A program made the translations under genes and the position numbers. Shown in pieces: positions 26,489-35,342 of a stretch of 64,000 nt of DNA. Positions within the stretch are counted from its first letter, which is position 1. Each line of letters opens with the position of its first letter. This stretch comes from JAFTYO01 sp045644765 (GTDB taxonomy: Bacteria > Pseudomonadota > Alphaproteobacteria > RF32 > CAG-239): the NCBI GenBank assembly GCA_045644765.1, contig JAZRHM010000001.1:1-64000 (forward strand), read 5' to 3'. Below the pieces are notes generated by a model. The model did no database searches. It saw only the letters and a program-made list of their open reading frames with translations, and was not told the origin of the DNA.

Positions 26489-27856
26489 TTAATCAAGTAT
26501 ATATGCTCTGACTTCATTTGCATCTTTTCCGAAAACTAAAGGAAAATTATCTGCCGGATCAAACAAATCAGAATCATCTAAAATTTTATTTTCAAATTTA
26601 GCCGGAGCTTTATCCACCACTCTAAGTCCGGTTGATGTAACTTCTACAATATCCAAACTATGTTCATTGGTACCATTTTCCATAATACGGAAGGCACCGT
26701 TTATACCGACATAGCCATTAGAATCGACAATATTTTCGTAAATATCTTTTTGTGATTTTTCCGACAAAGCTGAAGCCAACAAAACTCCATCATACGCAAA
26801 AGAATAAAGCTGATTAGGTCTTTGTCCGAATAAGCGTTCATATTTTTTTATAAAATAATTATTATGAACTCTGGAAAGTACCGGATATACCCCATGATAT
26901 AATGTTGTTTCTTTACTTAAATTTGTATTTTCCCAAACAGATGTACCTAAAAACAAAATATCAGGATAATATATATCATAATAACCAAACATAACAGCTG
27001 CAGATTTCAATCTGCTAGACGTTTCTGCAATCAGAACAGCGTCAAAATCCACCTCACCTGTTGTATATACATTTTTAATTTGCTTTAATTCTTTTTGTGC
27101 CTGCTCATCACCAAGAGCTGCTAATTTTTCCAATTCTTTTTTACGTTTAGAAATTTCTTCTGAGCGTTCATCATAATTGGTAATTTCTTTCACAAGAGGA
27201 GCAAAATCAAGAGTATCTGCCGGATAAAAACCAATTTTTACAACTTCGGCACCATATTTATATGCATTACGCACAGCAGATTTTGCAGTATTAAGACCAG
27301 CTGTAGTATCCGGCACCATAACAACAATACGTTTTCTTTGTTTTGATGAAGCGTATGATATAACCCTTTTTACCTGTTCATCACCCAAAAGTCCCAAAGT
27401 ATACACACCATTCTTTAATACATTTGGTGAGGTTGAAAAAGAAATAACCGGAATCCGTTCGTCTATAGCTTTATTACTTATAACTGAAACTTCTTCACTC
27501 ATCAAAGGCCCTAATATTAAGTTGACACGAGCATCAGATGCTTCTTTTATTGCTTCAACAGCACCGGCAACAGAACTTTTTGTATCAAAAAAGCGTAAAA
27601 CCAAATTCTTATTATTGGCGTCTTCTATAGCCATCATTGCCGCATTTTTAAGCCCTATACCATAAACCGAAGATTTTCCGCTTAAAGGTAACAGCATTGC
27701 AACATTAAATGTATTTTCCCCATGGAACATATCAACATTATAACGTTCATCAGACACGCCACCTCTTACAATAATGCCTGACTTGTTATAAAATGGAGAA
27801 CAAGCGATATTAAACATCAATAAAAACAATAGGGTTATTTTTTTAAACACTTGCAT
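26489..27856 (-). CDS. Penicillin-binding-protein activator-like periplasmic protein (LpoA-type)
   Basis: It has 455 residues. An N-terminal hydrophobic signal ends NIAC, a near-lipobox. The rest is a type I periplasmic-binding fold (FNVAMLLPLSGKSSVYGIGLKNAAMMA ... NLILGPLMSEEV). It is divergent from rsmI and yraN, the same neighbourhood in which LpoA-like proteins of proteobacteria occur; LpoA activates PBP1A from the outer membrane. It could alternatively be an ABC-type substrate-binding protein, but no transporter genes are nearby. Confidence 0.8.
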   Translation of the reverse strand: MQVFKKITLLFLLMFNIACSPFYNKSGIIVRGGVSDERYNVDMFHGENTFNVAMLLPLSGKSSVYGIGLKNAAMMAIEDANNKNLVLRFFDTKSSVAGAVEAIKEASDARVNLILGPLMSEEVSVISNKAIDERIPVISFSTSPNVLKNGVYTLGLLGDEQVKRVISYASSKQRKRIVVMVPDTTAGLNTAKSAVRNAYKYGAEVVKIGFYPADTLDFAPLVKEITNYDERSEEISKRKKELEKLAALGDEQAQKELKQIKNVYTTGEVDFDAVLIAETSSRLKSAAVMFGYYDIYYPDILFLGTSVWENTNLSKETTLYHGVYPVLSRVHNNYFIKKYERLFGQRPNQLYSFAYDGVLLASALSEKSQKDIYENIVDSNGYVGINGAFRIMENGTNEHSLDIVEVTSTGLRVVDKAPAKFENKILDDSDLFDPADNFPLVFGKDANEVRAYILD

Positions 27857-27930
27857 TTTTCCTCAAAATGTAAAACAATTAATTTAGTTTGTTTTATATC
27901 AAAAAATACTTAATGTAAAGAGTTATCAAA

Positions 27931-28773
27931 ATGTTAAACAATGCTTTATATATCGTTGCAACTCCTATAGGCAATCTGAAAGATATATCAGAAAGAGCCG
28001 TGGAAACACTTTCTCAGGCTGATATTATTGCCTGTGAAGATACACGTGTTACCAAAAAACTTTTCTCTCTTTTGAATTTAAGCCTTGATAAAACATTTAT
28101 ATCATATCAAGATCATAATGAAGAAGAAAAATCTGCCGATATTATCGAACTTATCTTAAACGGTAAGAGTGTTGCTCTTGTCAGCGATGCAGGATCACCG
28201 CTTATTTCAGATCCGGGCTATAAACTAGTAAGAAAATGTGTTGAACAAAACATCAAGGTTTATTCCATCCCCGGAGCATCTGCCGTTATATGCGCATTGC
28301 AACTTTCCGGTCTTCCTACAAATCGTTTTATGTTTGCCGGCTTTATACCCAACAAAGACAAAGCACGTATAGATTTATTTATAGAATTGAGTAAAATCAA
28401 TACAACTTTAGTTTTTTATGAAACAGCTCCACGTTTGTGTAAAACTTTATCGTGCCTCAATCAAATTTTTCCTGAACGAGAAATTGCCGTTGCAAGAGAA
28501 ATTACAAAAATTTTTGAAGAATGCAGAAGAGCAACCGCGAAAGAATTATACGAATATTATAGCGAAAATACACCTAAAGGTGAAATCGTGATTATGGTTG
28601 CACCACCTTCAGAAAAAAATATTTGCGATTTCAACATAGAGCAAGAGCTTAAAACAAGACTTAAACAAATGAGCTTAAAATCTGCAGTCAAAGAAGTTAC
28701 AGAACTTACAAAAAGCAACAAAAATGATATATATAATTTAGCACTAAGGCTTAAAAATGACAAATCAGAATAG
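27931..28773 (+). CDS. rsmI: 16S rRNA (cytidine1402-2'-O)-methyltransferase RsmI
   Basis: RsmI 2'-O-methylates C1402 in the 30S decoding centre using SAM. It has 280 residues of the tetrapyrrole-methylase fold: LYIVATPIGNLKDIS, CEDTRVTKKL, LVSDAGSPLISDPGYKLV, VYSIPGASAVICAL, and the RsmI C-terminal helices. The 3' end overlaps yraN by 17 bp. Confidence 0.97.
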   Translation: MLNNALYIVATPIGNLKDISERAVETLSQADIIACEDTRVTKKLFSLLNLSLDKTFISYQDHNEEEKSADIIELILNGKSVALVSDAGSPLISDPGYKLVRKCVEQNIKVYSIPGASAVICALQLSGLPTNRFMFAGFIPNKDKARIDLFIELSKINTTLVFYETAPRLCKTLSCLNQIFPEREIAVAREITKIFEECRRATAKELYEYYSENTPKGEIVIMVAPPSEKNICDFNIEQELKTRLKQMSLKSAVKEVTELTKSNKNDIYNLALRLKNDKSE

Positions 28774-29113
28774 CGGAAAATTGGCTGAATTTATTGCTCG
28801 TTTATATTTTCGAATCAAAGGATATAAAATTATATCAAAAAACCACAAAAGTGCTTTAAAAATGCCTGCCGGAGAGGTTGATTTTATTGCACTAAAGAAC
28901 AAAACGCTTGTTTTTGTTGAAGTAAAAAAACGACAAAGCATAGAAAAAGCATCTTATGCCATAAAACCAAACCAGCAAAAACGCATTACAAATGCTGCTA
29001 AACTTTTTCTGAAGAGAAACCCTCAATATCAAAAATTTAATATTCGTTTTGATGCTATATTTATAGTTTTTCCGTTTAAGATTGTACATATAAAAAATGC
29101 ATGGCAAGAATAG
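28757..29113 (+). CDS. yraN: YraN/UPF0102 family putative endonuclease
   Basis: 118 residues with the restriction-endonuclease-like core: E in LAEFIARLYFRIKGYKII, D/E-x-K in GEVDFIALKNKTLVFVEVKKR. The function of the family is unsettled. It is translationally linked to rsmI, the usual arrangement, and converges on the phoB-like gene (2 bp apart). Confidence 0.92.
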   Translation: MTNQNSGKLAEFIARLYFRIKGYKIISKNHKSALKMPAGEVDFIALKNKTLVFVEVKKRQSIEKASYAIKPNQQKRITNAAKLFLKRNPQYQKFNIRFDAIFIVFPFKIVHIKNAWQE

Positions 29114-29115
29114 AT

Positions 29116-29814
29116 TTATTCTTGATTTTCTGTTTCAGCACTGTCAATCGAATATCCCGTTGCACGAACCGTCCTTATATAGTCCGGACCAAATTCGTTC
29201 AGAGCACGACGCAAACGCCTGATATGAACATCAACGGTTCTTGATTCAACATATATATTATCTCCCCAAACGGTTTTTAACAAAACTTCTCTGGAAAACA
29301 CTTTCTTAGGTTCACTCATTAAGAGTTTTAATAAACGAAACTCGGTTGGCCCTAAATGAACATAATTTTCTGAGCGAAAAACTTTCTTTTCGGTCAAATC
29401 CATTTTTATATCTTCAAATACAATTTCTTTAACACTGATGTTTTCAGGCGCCCTGCGTAAGTTTGCTTTAACTCTGGCCATAAGCTCAGGAACGGAAAAG
29501 GGCTTTGTTACATAATCATCAGCACCGGCGCTCAAACCTTTGATTTTATCTTCTTCCTGACCTTTTGCCGTGAGCATAATTATCGGAATATTTTTTATAT
29601 CCGGTTTGGTTCTTATAAGCTTACATATCTCAACTCCTGACATTTTCGGAAGCATCCAATCAAGTAAAATAAGCGAAGGATAATGAGTTTCGACTTCTGC
29701 TATAACTTTTGCCCCATTTGACTCTATTACAACCTCATAGCCTTCTTTTTCTAAGTTATACTTTAACAATAAAGCCAAAGCTTGTTCATCTTCAACCACC
29801 ATTACTTTTGTCAT
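29116..29814 (-). CDS. phoB: PhoB-type response regulator (OmpR family)
   Basis: It has 232 residues. Receiver domain with acidic pocket (VVEDEQAL), phospho-acceptor Asp in SLILLDWMLPKMSG, Thr in MLTAKG and Lys in DDYVTKPF; then a winged-helix DNA-binding domain ending RTVDVHIRRLRRAL and RTVRATGYSID. The length and motifs match PhoB, the phosphate-starvation regulator. No phoR or pst genes are in view, so the symbol rests on similarity alone. Confidence 0.82.
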   Translation of the reverse strand: MTKVMVVEDEQALALLLKYNLEKEGYEVVIESNGAKVIAEVETHYPSLILLDWMLPKMSGVEICKLIRTKPDIKNIPIIMLTAKGQEEDKIKGLSAGADDYVTKPFSVPELMARVKANLRRAPENISVKEIVFEDIKMDLTEKKVFRSENYVHLGPTEFRLLKLLMSEPKKVFSREVLLKTVWGDNIYVESRTVDVHIRRLRRALNEFGPDYIRTVRATGYSIDSAETENQE

Positions 29815-29830
29815 AGCCCACTCCTTTTAG

Positions 29831-30466
29831 TTAACGTAAAGCTTCAATATTTTTCTTATAATCACCACTGTTTAATATGGCGCTTCCGGCAACCAAAATA
29901 TCAGCACCTGCGGCCACACATTCGGCTGCAGTCAACGGATTTATACCTCCGTCAACTTCAATTTTAATATCTTTTCCTTTAATCATAGATTTTATTTTTG
30001 CAATTTTCTCAACACTTGAAGGAATAAAACTCTGTCCTCCAAATCCGGGATTTACACTCATAACCAAAACAACATCAATTTTATCAAGCACATATTCTAA
30101 AACAGTTTCCGGCGTTGACGGATTTAGACTGATACCTGCTTTTATGCCATAAGATTTTATTTCAGCCAAAAGTTTATCCAAATGTTTTGTACTCTCAGCA
30201 TGAATCGTAATGATATCTGCTCCGGCTTTGGCAAACCAAGATATCATATCTTGCGGATTTTCAACCATCAGATGCACATCAAAAGGAAGTTTTGTACAAT
30301 CTCTTATGCTTTTAACCACCGTTGGGCCAAAAGTTAAATTTGGCACAAAATGTCCATCCATAATATCAAGATGAATAAGATCTGCTCCGGCTTGTGATAA
30401 AGCAACAACTTCTTCTTTCAAACAAGAAAAATCGGCAGACAATATACTGGGTGCTATCAATACCAT
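29831..30466 (-). CDS. rpe: Ribulose-phosphate 3-epimerase
   Basis: Interconverts ribulose-5-P and xylulose-5-P in the pentose phosphate pathway. A TIM barrel of about 211 residues: IAPSILSADF, LIHLDIMDGHFVPNLTFGP, DVHLMVENP, VMSVNPGFGGQSFI, EVDGGINP and the phosphate-binding ADILVAGSAIL. The ATG at 30466 is chosen because AAGGAG lies eight bases upstream; the longer frame starts with GTG. Adjacent to the response regulator on the same strand (16 bp gap). Confidence 0.96.
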   Translation of the reverse strand: MVLIAPSILSADFSCLKEEVVALSQAGADLIHLDIMDGHFVPNLTFGPTVVKSIRDCTKLPFDVHLMVENPQDMISWFAKAGADIITIHAESTKHLDKLLAEIKSYGIKAGISLNPSTPETVLEYVLDKIDVVLVMSVNPGFGGQSFIPSSVEKIAKIKSMIKGKDIKIEVDGGINPLTAAECVAAGADILVAGSAILNSGDYKKNIEALR

Positions 30467-30608
30467 AAAAAACACTCCTTATAAAATATTTTTCACATTA
30501 TAACTTACAAATACTTAAATACTGGTAAAAATCGGCATCCAAAGACATTGATTTTATAAAATATAAGCATATTTGTTTTGTGTTGCATTTTTATATAAGG
30601 AGTAAAAC

Positions 30609-31112
30609 ATGGGAGAAACTGCAAAAAAAATTATACAACTTAACATTTCTGAGTTGTTAAATATTTTAAATGAAGCATATGCAGAAGAATGGCTTGCCTA
30701 TTATCAATATTGGATTGGAGCAAAACTTATAACCGGACAATTTAAAAAAGATATCGAATCCGAATTTTTAGAACACGCAAAAGAGGAGCTCGAACATGCT
30801 GATATGCTAGCAAACCGAATTTTACAATTAGGCGGAACACCACTAATAAATCCGGATGATTGGAGCAAATTGGCAAAATGTAAATATTTATCTCCGACAC
30901 AAGAAGATTCTTTATCTCTTGTAAAGCAAAATTTGGCTTCTGAAAGGTGTGCAGCTGATAAATATCACAAAATTTGCGAAATGTGTTTCGGCAAAGACCA
31001 TGAAACATTCAAAATTGCAGAACATATCTTAGCTCAAGAGCTTGAGCATGAACAAGAAATGGAAGATTTTTTAACAGATATGGAAACTGCTAAAAAATAT
31101 TTTCATAGCTAA
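30609..31112 (+). CDS. Ferritin-like diiron protein (bacterioferritin/DPS-like)
   Basis: 167 residues forming a four-helix bundle with ferritin ligands: E in EEWLAYYQYWIG, E/H in EFLEHAKEELEHADM, E in LASERCAADKYHK and E/H in AQELEHEQEME. This is the ExxH pattern of a dinuclear iron centre. It probably stores iron or detoxifies peroxide. AAGGAG precedes the ATG. The repeat mosaic begins 27 bp after its stop. Confidence 0.85.
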   Translation: MGETAKKIIQLNISELLNILNEAYAEEWLAYYQYWIGAKLITGQFKKDIESEFLEHAKEELEHADMLANRILQLGGTPLINPDDWSKLAKCKYLSPTQEDSLSLVKQNLASERCAADKYHKICEMCFGKDHETFKIAEHILAQELEHEQEMEDFLTDMETAKKYFHS

Positions 31113-31138
31113 AATTTTCCCGATTAAGTGAGGTCAAA

Positions 31139-32330
31139 GGGTCTTCGAATTAGTTTAAAAAAATCGGAAGATGCCTTGACCTCACTTCGTTCGGAGGCAT
31201 GACAGGTTATTTATTTCTTTCGAAAACGAGGCATGACATTAACTAGAATTGTCACACCTATTTTTTGCTTGCAAAAAATTCAAGGTGTCTTCGAATTAGT
31301 GTAATAAAATCTCTCATCGGAAGCGGTATTTGTTAGGAAAACTAATCGGAAGATCGCCGGACGCGTTCGGCATAAATGCCTCAGCGAGCGATGATTTTTT
31401 TATTTCTTAGCGAAAACAAGGGACAACAATATAAAAATAATTGTCACCCTTCTTTGTGAGTGAAACGAACAAAGTCATAGGGCCTTCGAATTAGTTTTTA
31501 AAAAAAATCGGAAGATGCCTTGACCTCACTTCGTTCGGAGGCATGACAATATACGTAGTCACCCTACTTTGTGAGTGAATGCGAACAACCTATATAGTCA
31601 TCGCTCGCTGAGGCGTTAGTATTAACGCCGAATGCGTCAAGCGATCTTCGAATTAAGTAAAATCTAGATTATTTGCTCATATAAATCATTCCATTGCGGA
31701 TTTACATTACAGATAAGTTTATTTTTTGTTTTACGATAGCATTTTTTTAAATATTTTTCACGTGCTATCGCTGTTAATTCATCTTCATAAATTTCATAAT
31801 ATACCAATTTGTTCAAATCATACTGAGTTGTAAAACCCTTCACAACATGATTTTTGTGTTCCCATACACGACGTATTAAGTCGTTTGTAACACCAACATA
31901 CAATGTTGTGTTATTTTTATTGGTCATTATATAAACGTACATTTTCTTCACATTATCAAATTATGTTATTTTTTTAACTTAGTCAATATACTAATCGGTA
32001 GATGCCTTGACGATTCCTGACGGAATCGAGGCATGACATAAAAAATTGTCACCGCTCGATTGCGCTTAGCAATCGTCAAGCGGCCTTCGAATTAGTTTTT
32101 AAAAAAATCGGTAGATGCCTTGACCTCACTTCGTTCGGAGGCATGACAGGTTATTTATTTCTTTCGAAAACGAGGCATGACATTAACTAGAATTGTCACA
32201 CCTATTTTTTGCTTGCAAAAAATTCAAGGTGTCTTCGAATTAGTTTTTAAAAAAATCGGAAGATGCCTTGACGATTCCTGACGGAATCGAGGCATGACAT
32301 AATAGTGTTTGCGATTTGGAGGCGTGACAA
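31139..32330 (+). repeat. Mosaic of interspersed palindromic repeats
   Basis: At least six related modules flank the GIY-YIG gene. Each opens with a joint CTTCGAATTAGT(T/A)n-ATCGGAAGAT, carries a hairpin such as TGCCTTGAC...GAGGCATGACA, then TGACA...TTGTCAC and a second hairpin. Joints are seen near 31143, 31289, 31483, 32089 and 32236, with partial ones at 31335, 31645 and 31993. A block of about 130 bp is exactly repeated (about 31162-31298 and 32113-32247). Apart from the GIY-YIG gene I see no coding sequence here. Confidence 0.85.
31664..31942 (-). CDS. Stand-alone GIY-YIG nuclease domain protein (UPF0213-like)
   Basis: About 92 residues: YVYIMTNKNNTTLYVGVTNDLIRRVWEHK shows the GIY/YIG strands (here VYI...YVG), the conserved Arg and the H; a catalytic Glu lies in YEIYEDELTAIAREK. 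The ATG at 31942 is preferred to GTG 31951 because the family starts directly with this strand. The gene is embedded in the palindromic repeat mosaic. Its role is unknown; related proteins are small structure-selective nucleases. Confidence 0.85.
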   Translation of the reverse strand: MYVYIMTNKNNTTLYVGVTNDLIRRVWEHKNHVVKGFTTQYDLNKLVYYEIYEDELTAIAREKYLKKCYRKTKNKLICNVNPQWNDLYEQII

Positions 32331-32339
32331 TATAAAAAA

Positions 32340-32368
32340 ACTCCGGCAAGATGTCGGAGTTTTTTTTA
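32340..32368 (-). terminator. Bidirectional-looking terminator of the third pilin-like gene
   Basis: ACTCCGGCA-AGA-TGTCGGAGT stem (one G-T pair), flanked by A6 and T8 runs, 26 bp beyond the pilin stop on the minus strand. Confidence 0.85.
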
Positions 32369-32393
32369 ATTAAGCTTTGTGCTTTATACTATA

Positions 32394-33035
32394 TTAGTAG
32401 TATTTCCAAGCAACAGAGTTTACACTACCTGTTCCTACGCATGCATCAACAGCATTTGCAACCGTAATCGGTGTTGAATAAGTTGAACCACCAGGAACAC
32501 CAACGATAGAAGTACTAGCTACCTTAGCACCATCTGTAGCTGTTGTATAAACAGCAGCTAAAAGAGTTTCCGCATTTGCCTGCTTTGTAGCTGCGATACC
32601 AATCAAACCTGAAGCCTGACCGGAACCCCAGTCACCTGTTGCAATGGTAACACAAGCTTCTTGTGTAAGACCATTATATGTAATTGTGAAGGCTTCGTTA
32701 TCACCACTTCCACGTCCGCCTGCAGCCGCAATTTTTACAGCACCATTGAAAGCATTGGTAATTGTAGAACTTGTTGCAGTTTTGTACATATCATTTGGAA
32801 CAACACCAAACTTTTTAGCTGTTAAGTTTGACAAACCTTCATAATCACCTTGAGAAGAGAAGATTGTTCTGATGTTTGCAACAAGCATAGAAACTTGGTC
32901 TGTTGTTTTGTTGATTTTATATTTGTTCATAGCTTTAGAATAACCGGCGATACCACCAACAGATAACACACCGATAATTGCCAAAACACCGAGCATTTCT
33001 ACCATTGAACGGCCATTTTCATTTGTATATTTCAT
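32394..33035 (-). CDS. Type IV pilin-like protein, third paralogue
   Basis: About 213 residues. MKYTNENG / RSMVEMLGVLAIIGVLS gives the prepilin cleavage site after Gly, with Glu at +5. The globular domain (NLTAKKFGVVPNDMYKT ... VTIATGDWGSG) is related to cassette 1 at 22060 (NIKKMGLVPSEMYTN ... LTADWGADL), so these two share a C-terminal type while cassette 2 does not. It is Ala/Thr/Gly rich with four Cys. ATG at 33035 with TAAGGA upstream is preferred to a longer frame. Confidence 0.85.
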   Translation of the reverse strand: MKYTNENGRSMVEMLGVLAIIGVLSVGGIAGYSKAMNKYKINKTTDQVSMLVANIRTIFSSQGDYEGLSNLTAKKFGVVPNDMYKTATSSTITNAFNGAVKIAAAGGRGSGDNEAFTITYNGLTQEACVTIATGDWGSGQASGLIGIAATKQANAETLLAAVYTTATDGAKVASTSIVGVPGGSTYSTPITVANAVDACVGTGSVNSVAWKYY

Positions 33036-33391
33036 AATCACATTCCTTATATATAAGTTAAACATAAATATCGAGTTTTGCAAACCCGACCGGAAACTTT
33101 AGCTGAAGCTTCCGCATAGAACTCTGTCTATCTGAGTTTATGCTAGCAAAAAAACATCTCATAGGTCAAGATGAAAAAAGATATATATCTTTAGTTATAT
33201 ATACAACACATTCTACCTAACCGCGTGATTTTTAAATATTTTTTTTAGATATATAATGCATATATCCCGGATATATGACTATTTTTATATGTTATTTACC
33301 TAAATTTGTAACATTTTTTTAACTGGACAACACCGTTTTTTTATGATACTATGCATTCTGAAATAGTATACATTATGTAAATTTTACAATT
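33036..33391 (+). other. Intergenic region between divergent pilin-like and lipoprotein-like genes
   Basis: About 356 bp, AT rich, presumably carrying divergent promoters. An inverted pair of ATATAT blocks around CCCGG lies near 33254-33278. No open reading frame, terminator or repeat from elsewhere in the window is evident. Confidence 0.5.
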
Positions 33392-33859
33392 ATGAAAAAA
33401 ATCGTATTAATGGTTATCGTCGCTCTAGGAGTGATGCTAACATCCACATCTTGTGGTGCTCAGGTTTATTATGGTTATCAACAAGATTGTCCTGCTTATG
33501 TTCCCGGTGTATATGGCACCTATCAAACCACAGCGCCTTCTCCTACAGGTTTGTTTGTAAAAAGCAAAAACCTCAGAGAATCCGGAACGTATGTTGTAGG
33601 CAATGTATCTTACCCAACTCAACTTAAGTGGGTAAACATGACCATTGTAAAGAATGGTTGTCTGGTGTATGTTTACGATTCAGGTAATAATGTGATTGCG
33701 CAATATGACCTGAGAATCGAACAAGATACACAAGACTTCTATCAGCCTACAGGTTACACCGGCAAACCTCTACAGGTAGAGATTTGTATCAATGGTGGAA
33801 ACGGTTACAATGCAGTTATCGTAAATGATGGTTATAATCCAGAACACTATCATCTTTAA
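33392..33859 (+). CDS. Hypothetical exported protein
   Basis: 155 residues; MKKIVLMVIVALGVMLTSTSCG is a signal peptide with a lipobox-like STSC that lacks the usual Leu at -3. The mature part is Tyr/Gly rich and beta-like, with VKNGCLVYVYDSGNNVIAQYDL. No family recognised. There is no Shine-Dalgarno before the ATG, unlike most genes here, and the base composition is less AT rich. A Bacteroidota-like origin is possible but is inference. Confidence 0.7.
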   Translation: MKKIVLMVIVALGVMLTSTSCGAQVYYGYQQDCPAYVPGVYGTYQTTAPSPTGLFVKSKNLRESGTYVVGNVSYPTQLKWVNMTIVKNGCLVYVYDSGNNVIAQYDLRIEQDTQDFYQPTGYTGKPLQVEICINGGNGYNAVIVNDGYNPEHYHL

Positions 33860-33882
33860 GTATTACTGCTGGTAAAAAAATC

Positions 33883-33911
33883 GAAAGGGTGCATGCGCAC
33901 CCTTTCTTTTT
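33883..33911 (+). terminator. Rho-independent terminator
   Basis: A 10-bp stem GAAAGGGTGC/GCACCCTTTC (33883-33892/33897-33906) followed by T run; it ends the gene at 33392. Confidence 0.92.
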
Positions 33912-33927
33912 GCTAATTTATAAAAAT

Positions 33928-34176
33928 TTAATTTAACACAATCGGTCGTTTTTCATCTTCTTTTTCAACATTTACACAAATGTTGTTTTCATAGGCATAT
34001 TTAAACACTTCTTTTGCAAACGAGTTTTTAGCCATAGCAACCAAAAACTTTGCTTTTTCCATTTTTAATTTATAAAGAGTTTCTTCCAAAGCCTCAAAGC
34101 TTTCATAAATTGTACTGACAAATATAATATTTTTTTCTATTTGAGATGATCTGTCTTCTTTGCCTATATTTTGCAT
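33928..34176 (-). CDS. Hypothetical small protein
   Basis: 82 residues, mixed alpha/beta, with Lys/Glu-rich composition (FEALEETLYKLKMEKAKFLVAMAKN). AGG lies a few bases before the ATG. No signal peptide, no recognised family. It is convergent with the exported gene at 33392. Confidence 0.55.
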   Translation of the reverse strand: MQNIGKEDRSSQIEKNIIFVSTIYESFEALEETLYKLKMEKAKFLVAMAKNSFAKEVFKYAYENNICVNVEKEDEKRPIVLN

Positions 34177-34292
34177 AATATACCTCGTATAATTTTGTTA
34201 ATAATGCTATAAACTATGCTCATTATAACAAAAATTAAAGATGTAAACAAAGCTATATTGACAATTAAGATTTTTAGACGCGAATCGAAAAT

Positions 34293-34487
34293 TTAAACCA
34301 GATAGCGTTGATTATGAGTTTGTGCATGATGTGTCCTGATAGACCTATCAGGTGATATATATTTATTTTTTGACCACCTGTCTATTAATGTTTCAATTAT
34401 ATCTTCATCAACCATAATTTCATTATTAAGCGGAAATCTGTTTAATAAATCGTGCATTATATATTGAGCAACATTTACTTTGGTCAT
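34293..34487 (-). CDS. Hypothetical small protein
   Basis: 64 residues, MTKVNVAQYIMHDLLNRF..., with a His-rich tail. GGAGG is correctly spaced before the ATG, which supports a real gene. No family recognised. It is divergent from lexA. Confidence 0.6.
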   Translation of the reverse strand: MTKVNVAQYIMHDLLNRFPLNNEIMVDEDIIETLIDRWSKNKYISPDRSIRTHHAQTHNQRYLV

Positions 34488-34614
34488 TTATTCCTCCGTG
34501 ATTACAGGCACTTATATAATCAAAAGTTTTTTTAGTAAAAGGCATAATAAACTAAAGTCTATGTTTATAAGTGTTTTTTTATATTGGATTATATATCTGG
34601 CATAATTTTGGCTC

Positions 34615-34656
34615 TTGACATCTTCAAAAAAAGAACTAAAATAGAACAAATTTGTT
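34615..34656 (+). promoter_or_regulatory. lexA promoter with SOS operator
   Basis: TTGACA (34615-34620), 16 bp, TAAAAT (34637-34642). Overlapping the -10 is GAAC-N7-GAAC (34633-34636/34644-34647), the complement of the alphaproteobacterial SOS box GTTC-N7-GTTC. A palindrome AACAAATTTGTT follows (34645-34656). Placement on the -10 predicts LexA autorepression. Confidence 0.8.
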
Positions 34657-34673
34657 AAATAAGGATATATAAC

Positions 34674-35330
34674 ATGCTAACGGAAAAACAATATAAACTC
34701 TTGATGTTTATCAACAAAATCACCAAAGAAACAGGTTGCTCCCCGTCTTTTGATGAGATGAAAGATGCAATCGGTCTTAAATCTAAATCAGGTATTCATT
34801 CGTTGATAAACGCCTTAGAAGAACGCGAGTTTATTAAAAAACTTCCGCACAAAGCTCGGGCTTTAGAGGTTGTTCGTATGCCAAAATTTAAGCCCAGAGC
34901 CATTATTGAAGAAGAAAAAAAACGTGAAACTGCTTTGCAAAATTCGGCAGCTCAAATTCCGTTTTACGGCAAAATTGCCGCCGGCATCCCGATTGAGGCC
35001 ATCGCCGATGAAACAAGAACTTTAAGTGTTCCGTTTGAGATGGTTGCAAGAGGTCAGTTTTATGCTCTTTCCGTTGAAGGAGATTCTATGATAGAAGCCG
35101 GCATTTTTGATGGTGACACTGCCATCATCAAAAAAGCCGAAACAGCAAACAACGGTCAGATTGTGGTCGCTTTGGTCGATAATCAGGAAGCTACATTGAA
35201 AATTTTACAAAAAAAAGAAAATGAGGTTTGGCTTGTTCCTTGCAACAAAGAATACCAAACCAAAAAGCTTGAAGCAAAACGTGTTAAAATCCAAGGAATT
35301 TTAAGCTCTATTATACGTAACTATAACTAA
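34674..35330 (+). CDS. lexA: LexA repressor
   Basis: The SOS repressor/autopeptidase. It has 218 residues: winged-helix domain (LLMFINKITKETGCSPSFDEM ... SGIHSLINALEEREFI), linker, cleavage site Ala103-Gly104 in KIAAGIP, catalytic Ser138 in GDSMIEAGIFDGD and Lys176 in ATLKIL. AAGGA precedes the ATG. The SOS operator upstream has the alphaproteobacterial form. Confidence 0.96.
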   Translation: MLTEKQYKLLMFINKITKETGCSPSFDEMKDAIGLKSKSGIHSLINALEEREFIKKLPHKARALEVVRMPKFKPRAIIEEEKKRETALQNSAAQIPFYGKIAAGIPIEAIADETRTLSVPFEMVARGQFYALSVEGDSMIEAGIFDGDTAIIKKAETANNGQIVVALVDNQEATLKILQKKENEVWLVPCNKEYQTKKLEAKRVKIQGILSSIIRNYN

Positions 35331-35342
35331 AAATTTATCAGC

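Noticed and set aside
31139..32330. CRISPR array
   Set aside because: Repeats are long, imperfect palindromes with unequal spacing, spacers are partly identical, and no cas genes are present.
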